Numbered from the stretch's first letter, positions 50,078 to 58,544 are shown. The stretch is 64,000 nt of DNA from a bacterium (GCA_017626055.1 JAGAJM010000004.1:62001-126000); one strand, 5' to 3'. Translations and numbers: made by a program. The notes: a model not told the origin generated them from the sequence alone.

Positions 50078-50580
50078 CCTCTAAATCTGTCGTTGACATA
50101 ACTCAAAATTGCACCGCCGATTTCTTCGTTTGGGTCAAATAATTGGTTTGGATTATGTGGTTGCATTGAGTTTTGAATAAGCATTTTTACAAGTGGCCCA
50201 AATGCGTCTGGGACTTGGATTTTTCTGTAAATTCCAGCTAAAAAAGTTTGAATATTAGGAGATGTTGTATTGTTAAATCTTGCAAAAATGGGGTACAATT
50301 TGTCAATTCCTTTTGTTCCATCATCAATCATTCTATCCATAATATAAAGAGTTTCTGTGATTTGGGCTTCATTGTTAGAATGGGCTAAAATGTCTGTCAA
50401 ATAAGGCAGAGCATTTTCTTTTTGTTTAACGAAATAATCAACTTCGTTTTTATCATAGATACAATAATTTCTCTCTGGTGTTGGTAATTGGCAGGATGTA
50501 CACGCATAATACGGTACTTGTTGATTTGGTGCAACAAGTTGCGGATGTTGTGGTTGTGTGTATTGAATAGGTTGTATCAT
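50074..50580 (-). CDS. Unrecognised protein, third gene of a three-gene operon, 168 aa
   Basis: Begins with a Gln/Pro-rich tail (MIQPIQYTQPQHPQLVAP), a Cys pair (YACTSCQLPTPERNYC) and then all-helical sequence (NEAQITETLYIMDRMID; FGPLVKMLIQNSMQPH) resembling HEAT-like short repeats. The ATG at 50580 has AGGA upstream. It follows the large membrane protein gene by 22 bases and shares an operon with it. Likely cytoplasmic. The Cys pair may bind zinc with partners from the operon. Confidence 0.68.
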   Translation of the reverse strand: MIQPIQYTQPQHPQLVAPNQQVPYYACTSCQLPTPERNYCIYDKNEVDYFVKQKENALPYLTDILAHSNNEAQITETLYIMDRMIDDGTKGIDKLYPIFARFNNTTSPNIQTFLAGIYRKIQVPDAFGPLVKMLIQNSMQPHNPNQLFDPNEEIGGAILSYVNDRFRG

Positions 50581-50602
50581 TTGTGAATCCTGTCTTTTGA
50601 TT

Positions 50603-52105
50603 TTATGAATATACAAATGGAGGTCCGTTTTTGATTTCAAATAGAACATTTTCAGCCATTGATTTAAGTTCGGCTTTTGATTTTTGACCGCTATCTACTT
50701 GTTTATAAAATTCTTCAACAAGAGGTTGAATAGCGGCATCTTTTTTAGATTTGAAGTTGCGAAGTTCGGTTGAAACTAATCGTTTTTGTAAGTCTAACTC
50801 AGTTTCTGCGTTAATCTTTTTCACTTGAACTTCTTTAATTGCTTCCCCTGCTAAAGTTCCACCATAACTGATTGCAGTGATGCCTGTAATTCCTAAAAAC
50901 AGTTGTTTAAATTGAGGATTTGCAGTATCAAGTAGCCAGTTGTAGAAAAATGCACGATAATCGTCAACAAATGAATTGAATGCAGGTTTTGGAGTTCCAT
51001 CACCACCAATATTTGGGTTTACTTTTGTTGTTGATGTGCGGATTTTTTTCAAAATTTTGTTGATGAATATTTCTTTTTCTTCGTCAGTTCCCCATTTCAA
51101 AAGTCCTACTTGTTCTCTGACAAAATCTTCAGAAGCATCAGTTGAGACAAACATATGTTGAAGATTGTATTTGTCGGTTTCCATTGTTTCAGTTGTTGAA
51201 TTTTTTACAATGGTTTTAATTGCGTTTTTAGCACCTTCCAAGCCTTCTTGGATATTTAGTTTACTTTTTGATAGATTTCTCAAAGATAAAAATCCAAGTC
51301 CAACAATTCCTATAACTGTACCAATACCTAAGATGATGTTCCCTGTGCTAAATTTCTTTTCATCTGGTTGTTTTTTATCTGAGGTGAATGGGATTGTTGA
51401 GAATTTGTTTTTACCAAAATTTGGTAAAATTGGTTCATCATCTGGTGTTATGTATTTTTCAAAATCTGTTGCGTATTTTGACAGCATACTTCTAATAATT
51501 TGCATTTTTCCAGAGAAAGATTGAGTTTCAACTGCAACAAGATTTTCTTGTAAATTCTTTTGAATATTTGCTTCTTTACGTTTTACCCAAACGTCTTTAT
51601 ACCCATCAAAGAAAGTTTTGCCCATAAATGCCATAGCAGAAAGAGTTAGAACCCCACTTCCTGCAATGAATGTTTTTCTTCCTGGGCTTTGTATCATTTG
51701 ATAAATTACTTGGAAAGTTTCATTGCTTAATTGAACGTTTCTGGTTACCGCAGGAAGCCATTTTTCTTCTGCTAAGTTACGTGCAATCTTTGCACTACGA
51801 TTTACAAAGCCAGTCATTAGAGCAACTGCACCCATTACCCCAAGAGCGATTGCGCTTAGTGGTACAAGTTTTTTGTCAATGATTTTTTTATCTTCATACA
51901 ATTCTGTTGGCATTGGTACATCGTCAGAAATCATATAAGAATCTTTTGTGTCGCATAATGTGATGCAGTCTTTACATTCTTTATCTTTTACAAGGTTATT
52001 AACTAACACACCCTCTTTTGTAGAAACACTGTTTTTACGTTGAGAGTTTGTTAGGTTGCGTTGTTGGCGTCTGTTTTCCGCATCGTTTAACGGATTAATG
52101 TGCAT
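50603..52105 (-). CDS. Large multi-pass membrane protein, second gene of the operon, 500 aa
   Basis: A basic Asn/Arg/Gln-rich N-terminus with a CKDCITLC cluster (residues about 44-51) leads into hydrophobic segments: LVPLSAIALGVMGAVALMTGF, TFIAGSGVLTLSAMAFMG, ILGIGTVIGIVGLGFLSL and LFLGITGITAISYGG. Between them are long polar stretches, and the C-terminal 90 residues are helical and charged. The start overlaps the first gene of the operon by 11 bases. No transporter or enzyme family is recognised. Confidence 0.7.
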   Translation of the reverse strand: MHINPLNDAENRRQQRNLTNSQRKNSVSTKEGVLVNNLVKDKECKDCITLCDTKDSYMISDDVPMPTELYEDKKIIDKKLVPLSAIALGVMGAVALMTGFVNRSAKIARNLAEEKWLPAVTRNVQLSNETFQVIYQMIQSPGRKTFIAGSGVLTLSAMAFMGKTFFDGYKDVWVKRKEANIQKNLQENLVAVETQSFSGKMQIIRSMLSKYATDFEKYITPDDEPILPNFGKNKFSTIPFTSDKKQPDEKKFSTGNIILGIGTVIGIVGLGFLSLRNLSKSKLNIQEGLEGAKNAIKTIVKNSTTETMETDKYNLQHMFVSTDASEDFVREQVGLLKWGTDEEKEIFINKILKKIRTSTTKVNPNIGGDGTPKPAFNSFVDDYRAFFYNWLLDTANPQFKQLFLGITGITAISYGGTLAGEAIKEVQVKKINAETELDLQKRLVSTELRNFKSKKDAAIQPLVEEFYKQVDSGQKSKAELKSMAENVLFEIKNGPPFVYS

Positions 52106-52802
52106 CCTGTTCTATGTCCTTTTCGTCTTCTCCTTTGAGTTTTTTATACAGTTTGTGTATAAAGGTTTTTAATTCAAAGGTTCTTTTTGCTTCATCGATT
52201 TTTTTGTCTTCGTCATCGGTTTCTTGTGTTCCGAAAACAAAGAAGAGAGATTTTAGTTTCTTTTTGGTTTCAGTGAAGAATTTAGATACTTTTTCTTCTA
52301 CTGCGGCTTTTAATTCGCCATATACTGCTGCTAACTTATCTGAAATTTCTGCAAATTTTTGGCTAACCATTTGTGTAAAGTTTGCGATTGTTGTTGGAAG
52401 ATTTTGGATTACTGTTAAAACTCTACCAACAATCTGAGTTAGCACAAAGTTTACTGGTTTTGCAATTATTGCAGGCATTGTGTTATTAATCATTGTTGCA
52501 AATTCAACAAGTCTTTGGTGCGTATTTGCGATGTTTTTTTGAAAGTTAGCAAGTGCTTGTAGGTGGTTTTGTTGTGCTTGTTGAGCTTGTGCTCTAGCGT
52601 GCTTTTGTGCTCTTAGCATAGCTCCTATTGCAGCACATTGGTTGTATGACATTTCACCTACATTTCTTGGTGTGTCCCTTTTAGTAGTAGAATTTCCTCC
52701 TGCCATTCCGTTACAGATTGGGCAAGCCCCAAGCGGAAGTCCGTGTGGACATGTTCCAACTTTTGCACTATGTGGACGTACTGCTGTTGATCCTAATGAC
52801 AT
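52095..52802 (-). CDS. Zinc-ribbon-leading coiled-coil protein, first gene of the operon, 235 aa
   Basis: The N-terminal CPHGLPLGACPICNG is a compact C-x8-C-x2-C type zinc-binding motif with a His. A Gln/Ala-rich helix (AQKHARAQAQQAQQNH) and a long apparently amphipathic helical region (VNFVLTQIVGRVLTVIQNL; FAEISDKLAAVYGELKAAV) follow, ending in an acidic/basic tail. It has no TM helix. A promoter with a dyad over the -35 and a hairpin leader precede it. Function unknown; the co-transcribed second gene is a membrane protein. Confidence 0.72.
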   Translation of the reverse strand: MSLGSTAVRPHSAKVGTCPHGLPLGACPICNGMAGGNSTTKRDTPRNVGEMSYNQCAAIGAMLRAQKHARAQAQQAQQNHLQALANFQKNIANTHQRLVEFATMINNTMPAIIAKPVNFVLTQIVGRVLTVIQNLPTTIANFTQMVSQKFAEISDKLAAVYGELKAAVEEKVSKFFTETKKKLKSLFFVFGTQETDDEDKKIDEAKRTFELKTFIHKLYKKLKGEDEKDIEQDAH

Positions 52803-52803
52803 T

Positions 52804-52831
52804 AAAAAATCCTCTAGCTATTCTTAGAGGA
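52804..52831 (-). promoter_or_regulatory. Attenuator-like hairpin with sequestered ribosome site
   Basis: On the minus strand TCCTCTA (52825-52831) pairs with TAGAGGA (52810-52816) and is followed by TTTTTTA and then the ATG. The structure looks like a Rho-independent terminator, and its 3' arm is also the Shine-Dalgarno of the gene at 52802. A 26-codon ORF (52854-52934, GTG start) precedes it. Confidence 0.72.
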
Positions 52832-52953
52832 CACTTCAAGAAATTTTTGCGTTCTATCCAAAATGCACGTGGATGAGACATTTTCTTTGAGTGTTCCGAC
52901 TTTTACGGCTGCGGCGACAGTTGAAGATATTCACTTCATTTCCTCTTGTTATG

Positions 52954-52988
52954 ATAGTAATTTAAGCATGGTTCTACGTCAAACCATG
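52954..52988 (-). promoter_or_regulatory. Promoter with a dyad over the -35, upstream of the three-gene operon
   Basis: TTGACG (52977-52982) and TACTAT (52954-52959) are 17 bases apart on the minus strand. CATGGTT (52967-52973) and AACCATG (52982-52988) form a perfect dyad centred on the -35, a likely repressor operator. The transcript would have a leader of about 145 bases. Confidence 0.72.
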
Positions 52989-53010
52989 TTGGGGTTTTGA
53001 AACGATTTTG

Positions 53011-54312
53011 TTACATATTAAATTCTTTGATAAATTCGTTTACCCATTTGATTAATTGTGGAATTTCGTATGGCTTTGGTAAGTACAAATCTGCACCTGT
53101 GTTTAGAACTAATTCTTTATCATGAATAATTGATGTTGCAATGATTTTTGAAGATTTAAACTTTTCTTGTTGTTTTAATTGGTAGCAAAGATTTAATCCA
53201 TTTTTCTTTTCTAAATCACCAGCATCAACAACAATTAGTGCTGGAATTTCTTCATCTTCTGGAATTGCGTATTTGTCTATAATTTTTGTTTGGTAACCTT
53301 GAAGATTTAGGATTGTATGAAGAAGTGTACTTAGAGCTTCGTCGGTTTCAAAAATCATAATTTTGTTATTGTATTCTCTTTCGAAAATTGAATTTTCTCC
53401 AACAATTTGAGGGCGTTCCATTAGGTAATTTGAACGACAAGGGACATCTGCCATTGTATGGATATGAATTAGTGAATTTAGAACTTGGGTTGTGTCTTTG
53501 TATTGTGAAAATTCGTTTGTAATTACACTAATTGTTGAGTGAACAAAATTTGCTCTGCGACCTGCGTATTCATCCCCTTGTAAAATCATATAACCTCTGT
53601 CAAGGTCGTGTTCTGCATAAAATTTATTTGCAACAGAATCAAATGCGAAGATTAAAAATCTAGCTAAACGTTCAGCTTTTAGAGTGTCTGTGATTACAAA
53701 GAAAATGTTTTCTGAGATTTCTCCAATGTAATCGTTTTCGTTTAGTGAAGCCTTAATAATGGCACTGTATGTTTGCAATAGTTTGTCAGATGCTAGTTGA
53801 GTGTATGCTTGTTTATAGCTTTCAAAATTTTCGATACTAATATAAAGCATCGCCCATTGGCTATCTTCAGAAAGTTTTCTTTTGATAGCTCTCATTGTAT
53901 AATTTTTATTTGGTAATTCTTGTTTCGAATCTAAGTTTGATTCGTATTCACGACGAAGATGAGCGGTCATTCTAACTTTAAATTCTTCAGAATTTACAGG
54001 TTCTGATAGAAAATCATCCGCACCGCTTTCAAGAACTTTGATTCTATCATTAAAATCTGCGGATTTTGACATTGCAACAATAATTGGTCGCATGTTGTAA
54101 GTTAATGCACGAACCTGTTTGCAAAAATCAGACAAATCATCGTCAAAACTATCTGAAATGATTATCAAATCAGGTTCTTTATCCTGAATAAGTTTGATAG
54201 AAGTTATCAAATCTTTTGAGATAATAACTTTGTTTGTTTCAGATTCAAGAAGTTTTTTATATTTTGTAGAAAGTTCTAACCTTTTGTCGATGATAAGTGT
54301 TACTGATTGCAT
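53011..54312 (-). CDS. Double-receiver response regulator with degenerate GGDEF-like middle
   Basis: The N-terminal 125 residues form a receiver domain (DLIIISDSFDD, then KPV-type switch at FLSEPVNSEEF), the middle about 180 residues look like a degenerate GGDEF domain (RAIKRKLSEDSQWAMLYISIENF, with ISENIFFVITD where GGDEF should be), and a second receiver (ALIVVDAGD, YLPKPYE) ends the protein. Loss of the GGDEF signature suggests no cyclase activity. Encoded just after a histidine kinase with a 13-base overlap, so it is probably its partner. Confidence 0.8.
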   Translation of the reverse strand: MQSVTLIIDKRLELSTKYKKLLESETNKVIISKDLITSIKLIQDKEPDLIIISDSFDDDLSDFCKQVRALTYNMRPIIVAMSKSADFNDRIKVLESGADDFLSEPVNSEEFKVRMTAHLRREYESNLDSKQELPNKNYTMRAIKRKLSEDSQWAMLYISIENFESYKQAYTQLASDKLLQTYSAIIKASLNENDYIGEISENIFFVITDTLKAERLARFLIFAFDSVANKFYAEHDLDRGYMILQGDEYAGRRANFVHSTISVITNEFSQYKDTTQVLNSLIHIHTMADVPCRSNYLMERPQIVGENSIFEREYNNKIMIFETDEALSTLLHTILNLQGYQTKIIDKYAIPEDEEIPALIVVDAGDLEKKNGLNLCYQLKQQEKFKSSKIIATSIIHDKELVLNTGADLYLPKPYEIPQLIKWVNEFIKEFNM

Positions 54313-55046
54313 TTTATCCTCGCTTGTTCTTCGATATTTAATATCGGGAATTTTAGTGTGAATGTGATTTGAGCAAGTTCACTGTTGTTTTCTAGTGGTG
54401 TAGATTCAACAGAAATTTCGCCTCTCATTTTTTCAACAAGGCTCTTTGTAATGTATAATCCTAGTCCACTTCCTTGGACTTTTCTTGTCAGAGGGTTATC
54501 AATTCTTGCAAATTTTGTGAAAATTTTTTCATAATCTTCTTGTGCGATTGAGATTCCTATATTAGAAATTTTAATTTCAACATTGTTATTGTTTATCCCT
54601 GTTGTGATTAGAGTTTTGAAAATCTGAGTGGAATATTTTGCACTGTTTTCGATTAGATTTGTCAGAATTTGTTGAAACTTGTCTTTATCAACATAAATGT
54701 TTGGGACATTTGGATTGTGCTCAAATTCAAAAACTTGTGTTGGATATTGAGTTTTGATTATCGAAATAACTTGTTCGATTGCAGATTTTGTACTAAGTTC
54801 ATTAAATACAAAGTGGTTGTTTACCCCTTGTAATTTAGTTACAGAAAGCATATTTTCAACTAAGTGAATAAGCCTATTGGATTGTTCTTCGATGATTTTA
54901 AGGAACTTTTTTTTGCTTTCATCATCTAATTTATCCCAAGAAGAAAGCATAGTTTGAGAGAACCCTCGAATAGAAGTTAAAGGAGTTCTTAATTCGTGGC
55001 TCACTGTTGAAATAAAATCTTCGTAATTTTGCTCAATGTTATCCAT
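54300..55046 (-). CDS. Sensor-less cytoplasmic histidine kinase
   Basis: HisKA is present at the N-terminus with the H-box FISTVSHELRTPLTSIRGFS, followed by the HATPase N-box (LTNLIENSAKYS) and G2 motif (VQGSGLGLYITKSL). There is no TM helix and no input domain. The first glycine box reads ISNIGISIA where DNGxGI is usual, so the adenine-binding Asp is Asn. It may still bind ATP weakly, or need a partner. It overlaps the double-receiver gene downstream. Confidence 0.85.
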   Translation of the reverse strand: MDNIEQNYEDFISTVSHELRTPLTSIRGFSQTMLSSWDKLDDESKKKFLKIIEEQSNRLIHLVENMLSVTKLQGVNNHFVFNELSTKSAIEQVISIIKTQYPTQVFEFEHNPNVPNIYVDKDKFQQILTNLIENSAKYSTQIFKTLITTGINNNNVEIKISNIGISIAQEDYEKIFTKFARIDNPLTRKVQGSGLGLYITKSLVEKMRGEISVESTPLENNSELAQITFTLKFPILNIEEQARIKCNQ

Positions 55047-55092
55047 ATTCTCATTATAGCAAAATTTTTAAAAAATATAGAAAAATTTATTA

Positions 55093-55413
55093 TTATTTAA
55101 TTTTCCCTCTAAGAAGAAGAGTTAATCCTGCAACAAGAGCAATTCCAGCTGCAGATACAAGACCCATTACTAAAGAGGTGATTGCAGATTTTTTCTTAAG
55201 ATTTTTTTCGTAATCAGCAACAGTCATTTGTCCATCCCAAAAACCACCCTCTTTAGTTCTTCCACCAATAGGGATAGTTCCGTTTTTTGCGATAGCATTT
55301 GCTTGAGCTATTGCAGCTTTATTAACTTTTGATTGAGCATAATAAGATAACCCTGCTCCACCAACTAAACCTGCACCTGCCATAATCGAAACACACTTTG
55401 CAACACTTACCAT
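55093..55413 (-). CDS. Small membrane protein ending in RGKIK, 106 aa
   Basis: Two hydrophobic segments (SIMAGAGLVGGAGLSYYA and ITSLVMGLVSAAGIALVAGLTLLL) flank a polar loop that holds GRTKEGGFWDGQ. The protein ends LTLLLRGKIK, a motif shared with the proteins at 61702 and 62383. A perfect AGGAGG precedes the ATG. Function unknown. Confidence 0.72.
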   Translation of the reverse strand: MVSVAKCVSIMAGAGLVGGAGLSYYAQSKVNKAAIAQANAIAKNGTIPIGGRTKEGGFWDGQMTVADYEKNLKKKSAITSLVMGLVSAAGIALVAGLTLLLRGKIK

Positions 55414-55505
55414 TCAGACCTCCTAATCTTTCCCATATTAAAACAACTAAATCCAAAAATTTGCTAAAAATGTTACAATTCTAAACCTATAAACCCCATG
55501 ATAGC

Positions 55506-55534
55506 TTGCTTTTTTGGTATGTAAATCGTATTAT
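55506..55534 (+). promoter_or_regulatory. Promoter of the acyltransferase
   Basis: TTGCTT (55506-55511), 17 bases, TATTAT (55529-55534). Confidence 0.75.
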
Positions 55535-55587
55535 AAAAGGGTAGTTTTCTTAAACGCGTAAATACATTGATTTAGGGTAGTAGAGTT

Positions 55588-56412
55588 ATGGTTACTAAAG
55601 AAAAATTATATTCAGATGTTCCACCAACAAAATTAAGAAACAAAGAAGAGAAATTTAAACCAGCAAAAACAAGTCCGTTTTGGATCGCTGTTGCTAACTT
55701 CTTTTTCTTTAATATGCTTCAAAATCGTTTCTATGCGTTCCGTTATACTGGTGTAGAAAACTACAAAAATCGTGATGATAAGTATCCGACAATTCTTTTT
55801 GCTCCACATGCTAATTGGTGGGATGGAATTGTTTTATACAATATTTCTCACAGAATTTGTAAGAAAGAAATTCGTTTAATGGTTGAAGAATTGAATAGAT
55901 TTCCTCTCCTAAGACGTGGTGGTGCTTATTCAGTTAATAAAAAATCTGCTCAATCTGCAATGAAAGCGTTAAAATACTCTGTTGATTTGTTGAGTGATTT
56001 GAAAAACGTTCTATGTATTTTCCCTCAAGGGATTATCAGACCTCCTCATTATAGACCAATCGAATTTCAAACAGGTTTGGCTTATATTGCACAAAATGCA
56101 GCTAAAAAATATGGCAAAGTGAATTTAATCCCTGTTGCAATTGATTTTTGTTTCTTCAGAGATAATAGACCAGAAGTTGTTGTAGATTTCGGTGAACGTA
56201 TTGAAGTTACAAACGTTGAAGCGGATATTGATAGAAAAGAATATACTAATTTCTTGGCTGCAAAATTAACTGAAACTTGTGATAAACAATTTATGAAAAT
56301 TTCACAGGGGCAAGTTGAGGATTATGAATTCTTATTTAAACCAAAATTAAAATGGTACAGACGTATTGAACAACGTCTTAAACGTATTGATATACCAGAA
56401 TCTGGTGTGTAA
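55588..56412 (+). CDS. PlsC-like glycerolipid acyltransferase
   Basis: The first acyltransferase motif is H-x4-D: His74 and Asp79 in PHANWWDG. Later comes FPQGIIRPPHYRPIEFQTGLAYIA, which matches motif III with GI replacing EGTR, and IPVAIDF as motif IV. An N-terminal hydrophobic stretch (WIAVANFFFFNML) may lie at the membrane. Length 274. The acyl acceptor is uncertain: 1-acyl-glycerol-3-phosphate is likely, but related enzymes act on LPS or lipid A precursors. Confidence 0.82.
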   Translation: MVTKEKLYSDVPPTKLRNKEEKFKPAKTSPFWIAVANFFFFNMLQNRFYAFRYTGVENYKNRDDKYPTILFAPHANWWDGIVLYNISHRICKKEIRLMVEELNRFPLLRRGGAYSVNKKSAQSAMKALKYSVDLLSDLKNVLCIFPQGIIRPPHYRPIEFQTGLAYIAQNAAKKYGKVNLIPVAIDFCFFRDNRPEVVVDFGERIEVTNVEADIDRKEYTNFLAAKLTETCDKQFMKISQGQVEDYEFLFKPKLKWYRRIEQRLKRIDIPESGV

Positions 56413-56498
56413 TTGTTTCCATATGTAAAACTTTGGGCTTGAGATGGGCAAAAATCTTTTTTAGGGGCTTTTATAACCTTGAAAAGGAGAATTTATCT

Positions 56499-56942
56499 AT
56501 GCAAATTTCAGCGATTACCCCAAATTATAACTGTTCAGTAAGTAATAATATGAAAAGAAACAATGTTTCTCAACCTTCATTCCAAGGTGGTTTAAATAAG
56601 CTTGAAGTGGACGTTGTATTGCAACGTTTGGCAAAAGTTAATGATGAAGTTTTTGAAAGTTTCAGTATGCCAAAATTAAGAGAAGTTATTGATTACCTTG
56701 TTAAAAGATATGAGTGTTTGGGTACTCGTTCTTGTGGTATTCAGGTTGTAGGTAATGATGATTTACCAAAATTATTAGGTAAAGATGTGGCTGCAAAATA
56801 TGATTTGAAAGATAAAATTGGTCTATGCGTAGCAGTTGGTGATAAATATGGTCCGATTGAGAAAATGACGAATATTTATCAGGCAAAAACATTCTTGCTA
56901 TACCCAAAAGAATTGGAAAAAATGAATCAAGCGGTTTCTTAA
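56499..56942 (+). CDS. Unrecognised protein with PSFQG N-terminal tag, 147 aa
   Basis: The N-terminus (MQISAITPNYNCSV...VSQPSFQGG) is polar and ends in a PSFQGG segment before a helical domain (EVDVVLQRLAKVNDEVFE; LREVIDYLVKRYE). A CGIQVVG and LGKDVAAKYDLKDKIGLCVAV part follows, without catalytic motif. No signal peptide. AAGGAG precedes the ATG at 56499. The stop codon lies in the loop of the terminator. Short N-terminal F-x-G tags recur in related lineage-specific proteins in my memory, but this was not searched. Confidence 0.65.
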   Translation: MQISAITPNYNCSVSNNMKRNNVSQPSFQGGLNKLEVDVVLQRLAKVNDEVFESFSMPKLREVIDYLVKRYECLGTRSCGIQVVGNDDLPKLLGKDVAAKYDLKDKIGLCVAVGDKYGPIEKMTNIYQAKTFLLYPKELEKMNQAVS

Positions 56943-56956
56943 AAACCGCTTTTTTA
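56929..56956 (+). terminator. Terminator overlapping the stop codon of the PSFQG gene
   Basis: AAGCGGTTT (56929-56937) pairs with AAACCGCTT (56943-56951), then TTTTTAG. The TAA stop (56940-56942) is in the loop. Confidence 0.9.
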
Positions 56957-56959
56957 GTG

Positions 56960-58156
56960 TTATTTCCTAAAAACGTTTAATGCTCTATCTAAAATGCCTA
57001 AGCAATATGAGATGGTGATTCCGTAATTTGTCATTGGAACTTGTTTTTGTGATGAAATCAAAATTCTTGAAAGAATTTCTCTGCGGTTTGTCATACAAGC
57101 TCCGCAGTGTATGATTAAACTATATTGACTAATTTCAGGGAAATCGTGTCCTGAATAATGTTCAATGACAAGCTCTTTTCCTGTTTTTTGTTTCAAAAGT
57201 CGTGGAATTTTAACTTTTCCAATATCATCTTCGATTGCGTGGTGTGTGCAACTCTCAAGGATAAGAACTTTATCTCCGTCTTTTAAGTTTTCAATAGCTT
57301 TTGCACCTTTTTCAAACTCGGATAAATCACCTTTTAATCTTGCAAAAAGAATTGAAAAAGATGTTAGCGGAATTTCTTTTGGGACAATTGCATCAACTGT
57401 TTTAAACGCTTGAGAATCTGTTATAACAAGACTCGGTGGATTTTTAAGATTACCCAGTGTATCTTGTAATTCAGATTCTTTAACTACGATTGTTATACAG
57501 TTTGAATCAAGCAAATCCCTGATTGTCTGAACTTGAGGTAAAATAAGTCTGCCTTTTGGTGCTTCTTTATCGATTGGTGTAACTAAAATTACTGTACTTT
57601 TTTCTGGAATTAAATCACCTGCAATCTTTGGTGAATTTACAAATTCTTCAGGTAATAATTTTACTAAAACCTCTTTAAATCTATGAGTTAAATTATCATC
57701 AGTTTTTGCTGATGTAATTAAAATATGAGGACAAATATTGTTTAATTCAGCTAAAGTATTATCATTTACCCTTTTGATATCTATTTTGTTAACTACAATT
57801 ATAAATGGTATTTTTAACTCATTAAATTTTTCGATTAAGTCTTTTTCGAAATCATCTATGCCGTTATAGTCGCAGATAATTACGGCAACATCTGTTCTGT
57901 TCAAAACTTTTAGAGTTTTTTCTACACGATCTTTACCGAGTTCTGATAAGTCATTAATTCCTGCTGTATCTAAAAATGTCACAGGTCCAATAGGTAAAAG
58001 TTCCATTGATTTTTCGACAACATCTGTTGTTGTTCCTGCAATATCTGACACAATAGAAATATCTTGATTGGTAATTCTATTTAAAAATGATGACTTACCA
58101 ACATTTGTTTTCCCCAAAATACCGATATGAAGACGCATAGATTTTAGTGATTTCAT
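56960..58156 (-). CDS. hydF: [FeFe]-hydrogenase maturation GTPase HydF
   Basis: HydF is the scaffold GTPase on which the H-cluster subcluster is assembled. The N-terminal GTPase has GILGKTNVGKSSFLN, GTTTDVVEKSMEL, FLDTAG and NKID. The C-terminal cluster site is visible as the C-x-H...C-x2-C pattern (ESCTHHAIEDD, HCGACMTNRRE). Length 398 is typical. ATG follows GAGGG. Together with hydG it shows that the organism builds an [FeFe]-hydrogenase. Confidence 0.94.
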   Translation of the reverse strand: MKSLKSMRLHIGILGKTNVGKSSFLNRITNQDISIVSDIAGTTTDVVEKSMELLPIGPVTFLDTAGINDLSELGKDRVEKTLKVLNRTDVAVIICDYNGIDDFEKDLIEKFNELKIPFIIVVNKIDIKRVNDNTLAELNNICPHILITSAKTDDNLTHRFKEVLVKLLPEEFVNSPKIAGDLIPEKSTVILVTPIDKEAPKGRLILPQVQTIRDLLDSNCITIVVKESELQDTLGNLKNPPSLVITDSQAFKTVDAIVPKEIPLTSFSILFARLKGDLSEFEKGAKAIENLKDGDKVLILESCTHHAIEDDIGKVKIPRLLKQKTGKELVIEHYSGHDFPEISQYSLIIHCGACMTNRREILSRILISSQKQVPMTNYGITISYCLGILDRALNVFRK

Positions 58157-58172
58157 AATAACCCTCTTATTG

Positions 58173-58202
58173 AAAAAGACCGACCTTGTAAGGTCGGTCT
58201 TT
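58173..58202 (-). terminator. Terminator of rpsO
   Basis: The perfect stem AAAGACCGACCTT/AAGGTCGGTCTTT (58175-58187, 58190-58202) has a minimal loop. On the minus strand a T-run follows. Confidence 0.92.
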
Positions 58203-58218
58203 CAAAAGTTTTATCAGA

Positions 58219-58488
58219 TTAACCTCTGATACCTAATTTTTTAATCAATTCTCTGTATTCGTCAAGGTTTTGAGATTTGATGTAAGCAAGTAATCTTTTT
58301 CTTTTACCTACCATCATCAAAAGACCTCTTTTTGTAGCGAAATCTTTTTTGTTAGATTTTAAGTGTTCTGTAAGTTCGCTGATTTTTTGAGTCATCATAG
58401 CAACTTGAACTGCTGATGAACCAGTGTCTTTTTCATTCTTGCCGAATTTTTTAACAAGTTCTTGTTTGTTTTTTAAGTTAATTGACAT
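58219..58488 (-). CDS. rpsO: 30S ribosomal protein uS15
   Basis: uS15 is a primary 16S rRNA binder. The family core is present: GSSAVQVAMMTQKISELTEHLKSNKKDFA, then RGLLMMVGKRKRLLAYI and the C-terminal RYRELIKKLGIRG-type end (here EYRELIKKLGIRG). Length 89 is normal. No pnp gene follows; hydF does, behind a strong terminator. Its leader is about 50 bases after the promoter and may hold an autoregulatory structure (GAGTG/CACTC pairing near 58510-58535). Confidence 0.97.
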   Translation of the reverse strand: MSINLKNKQELVKKFGKNEKDTGSSAVQVAMMTQKISELTEHLKSNKKDFATKRGLLMMVGKRKRLLAYIKSQNLDEYRELIKKLGIRG

Positions 58489-58544
58489 ATTAGTTTTTCC
58501 TTTTCTTGTTGAGTGATTATTGGCGTAAGCACTCTACAAGATGA

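Noticed and set aside
52840-52950. Known riboswitch in the leader of the three-gene operon
   Set aside because: I compared it by eye with glutamine, c-di-GMP, fluoride and guanidine aptamers and found no conserved core.
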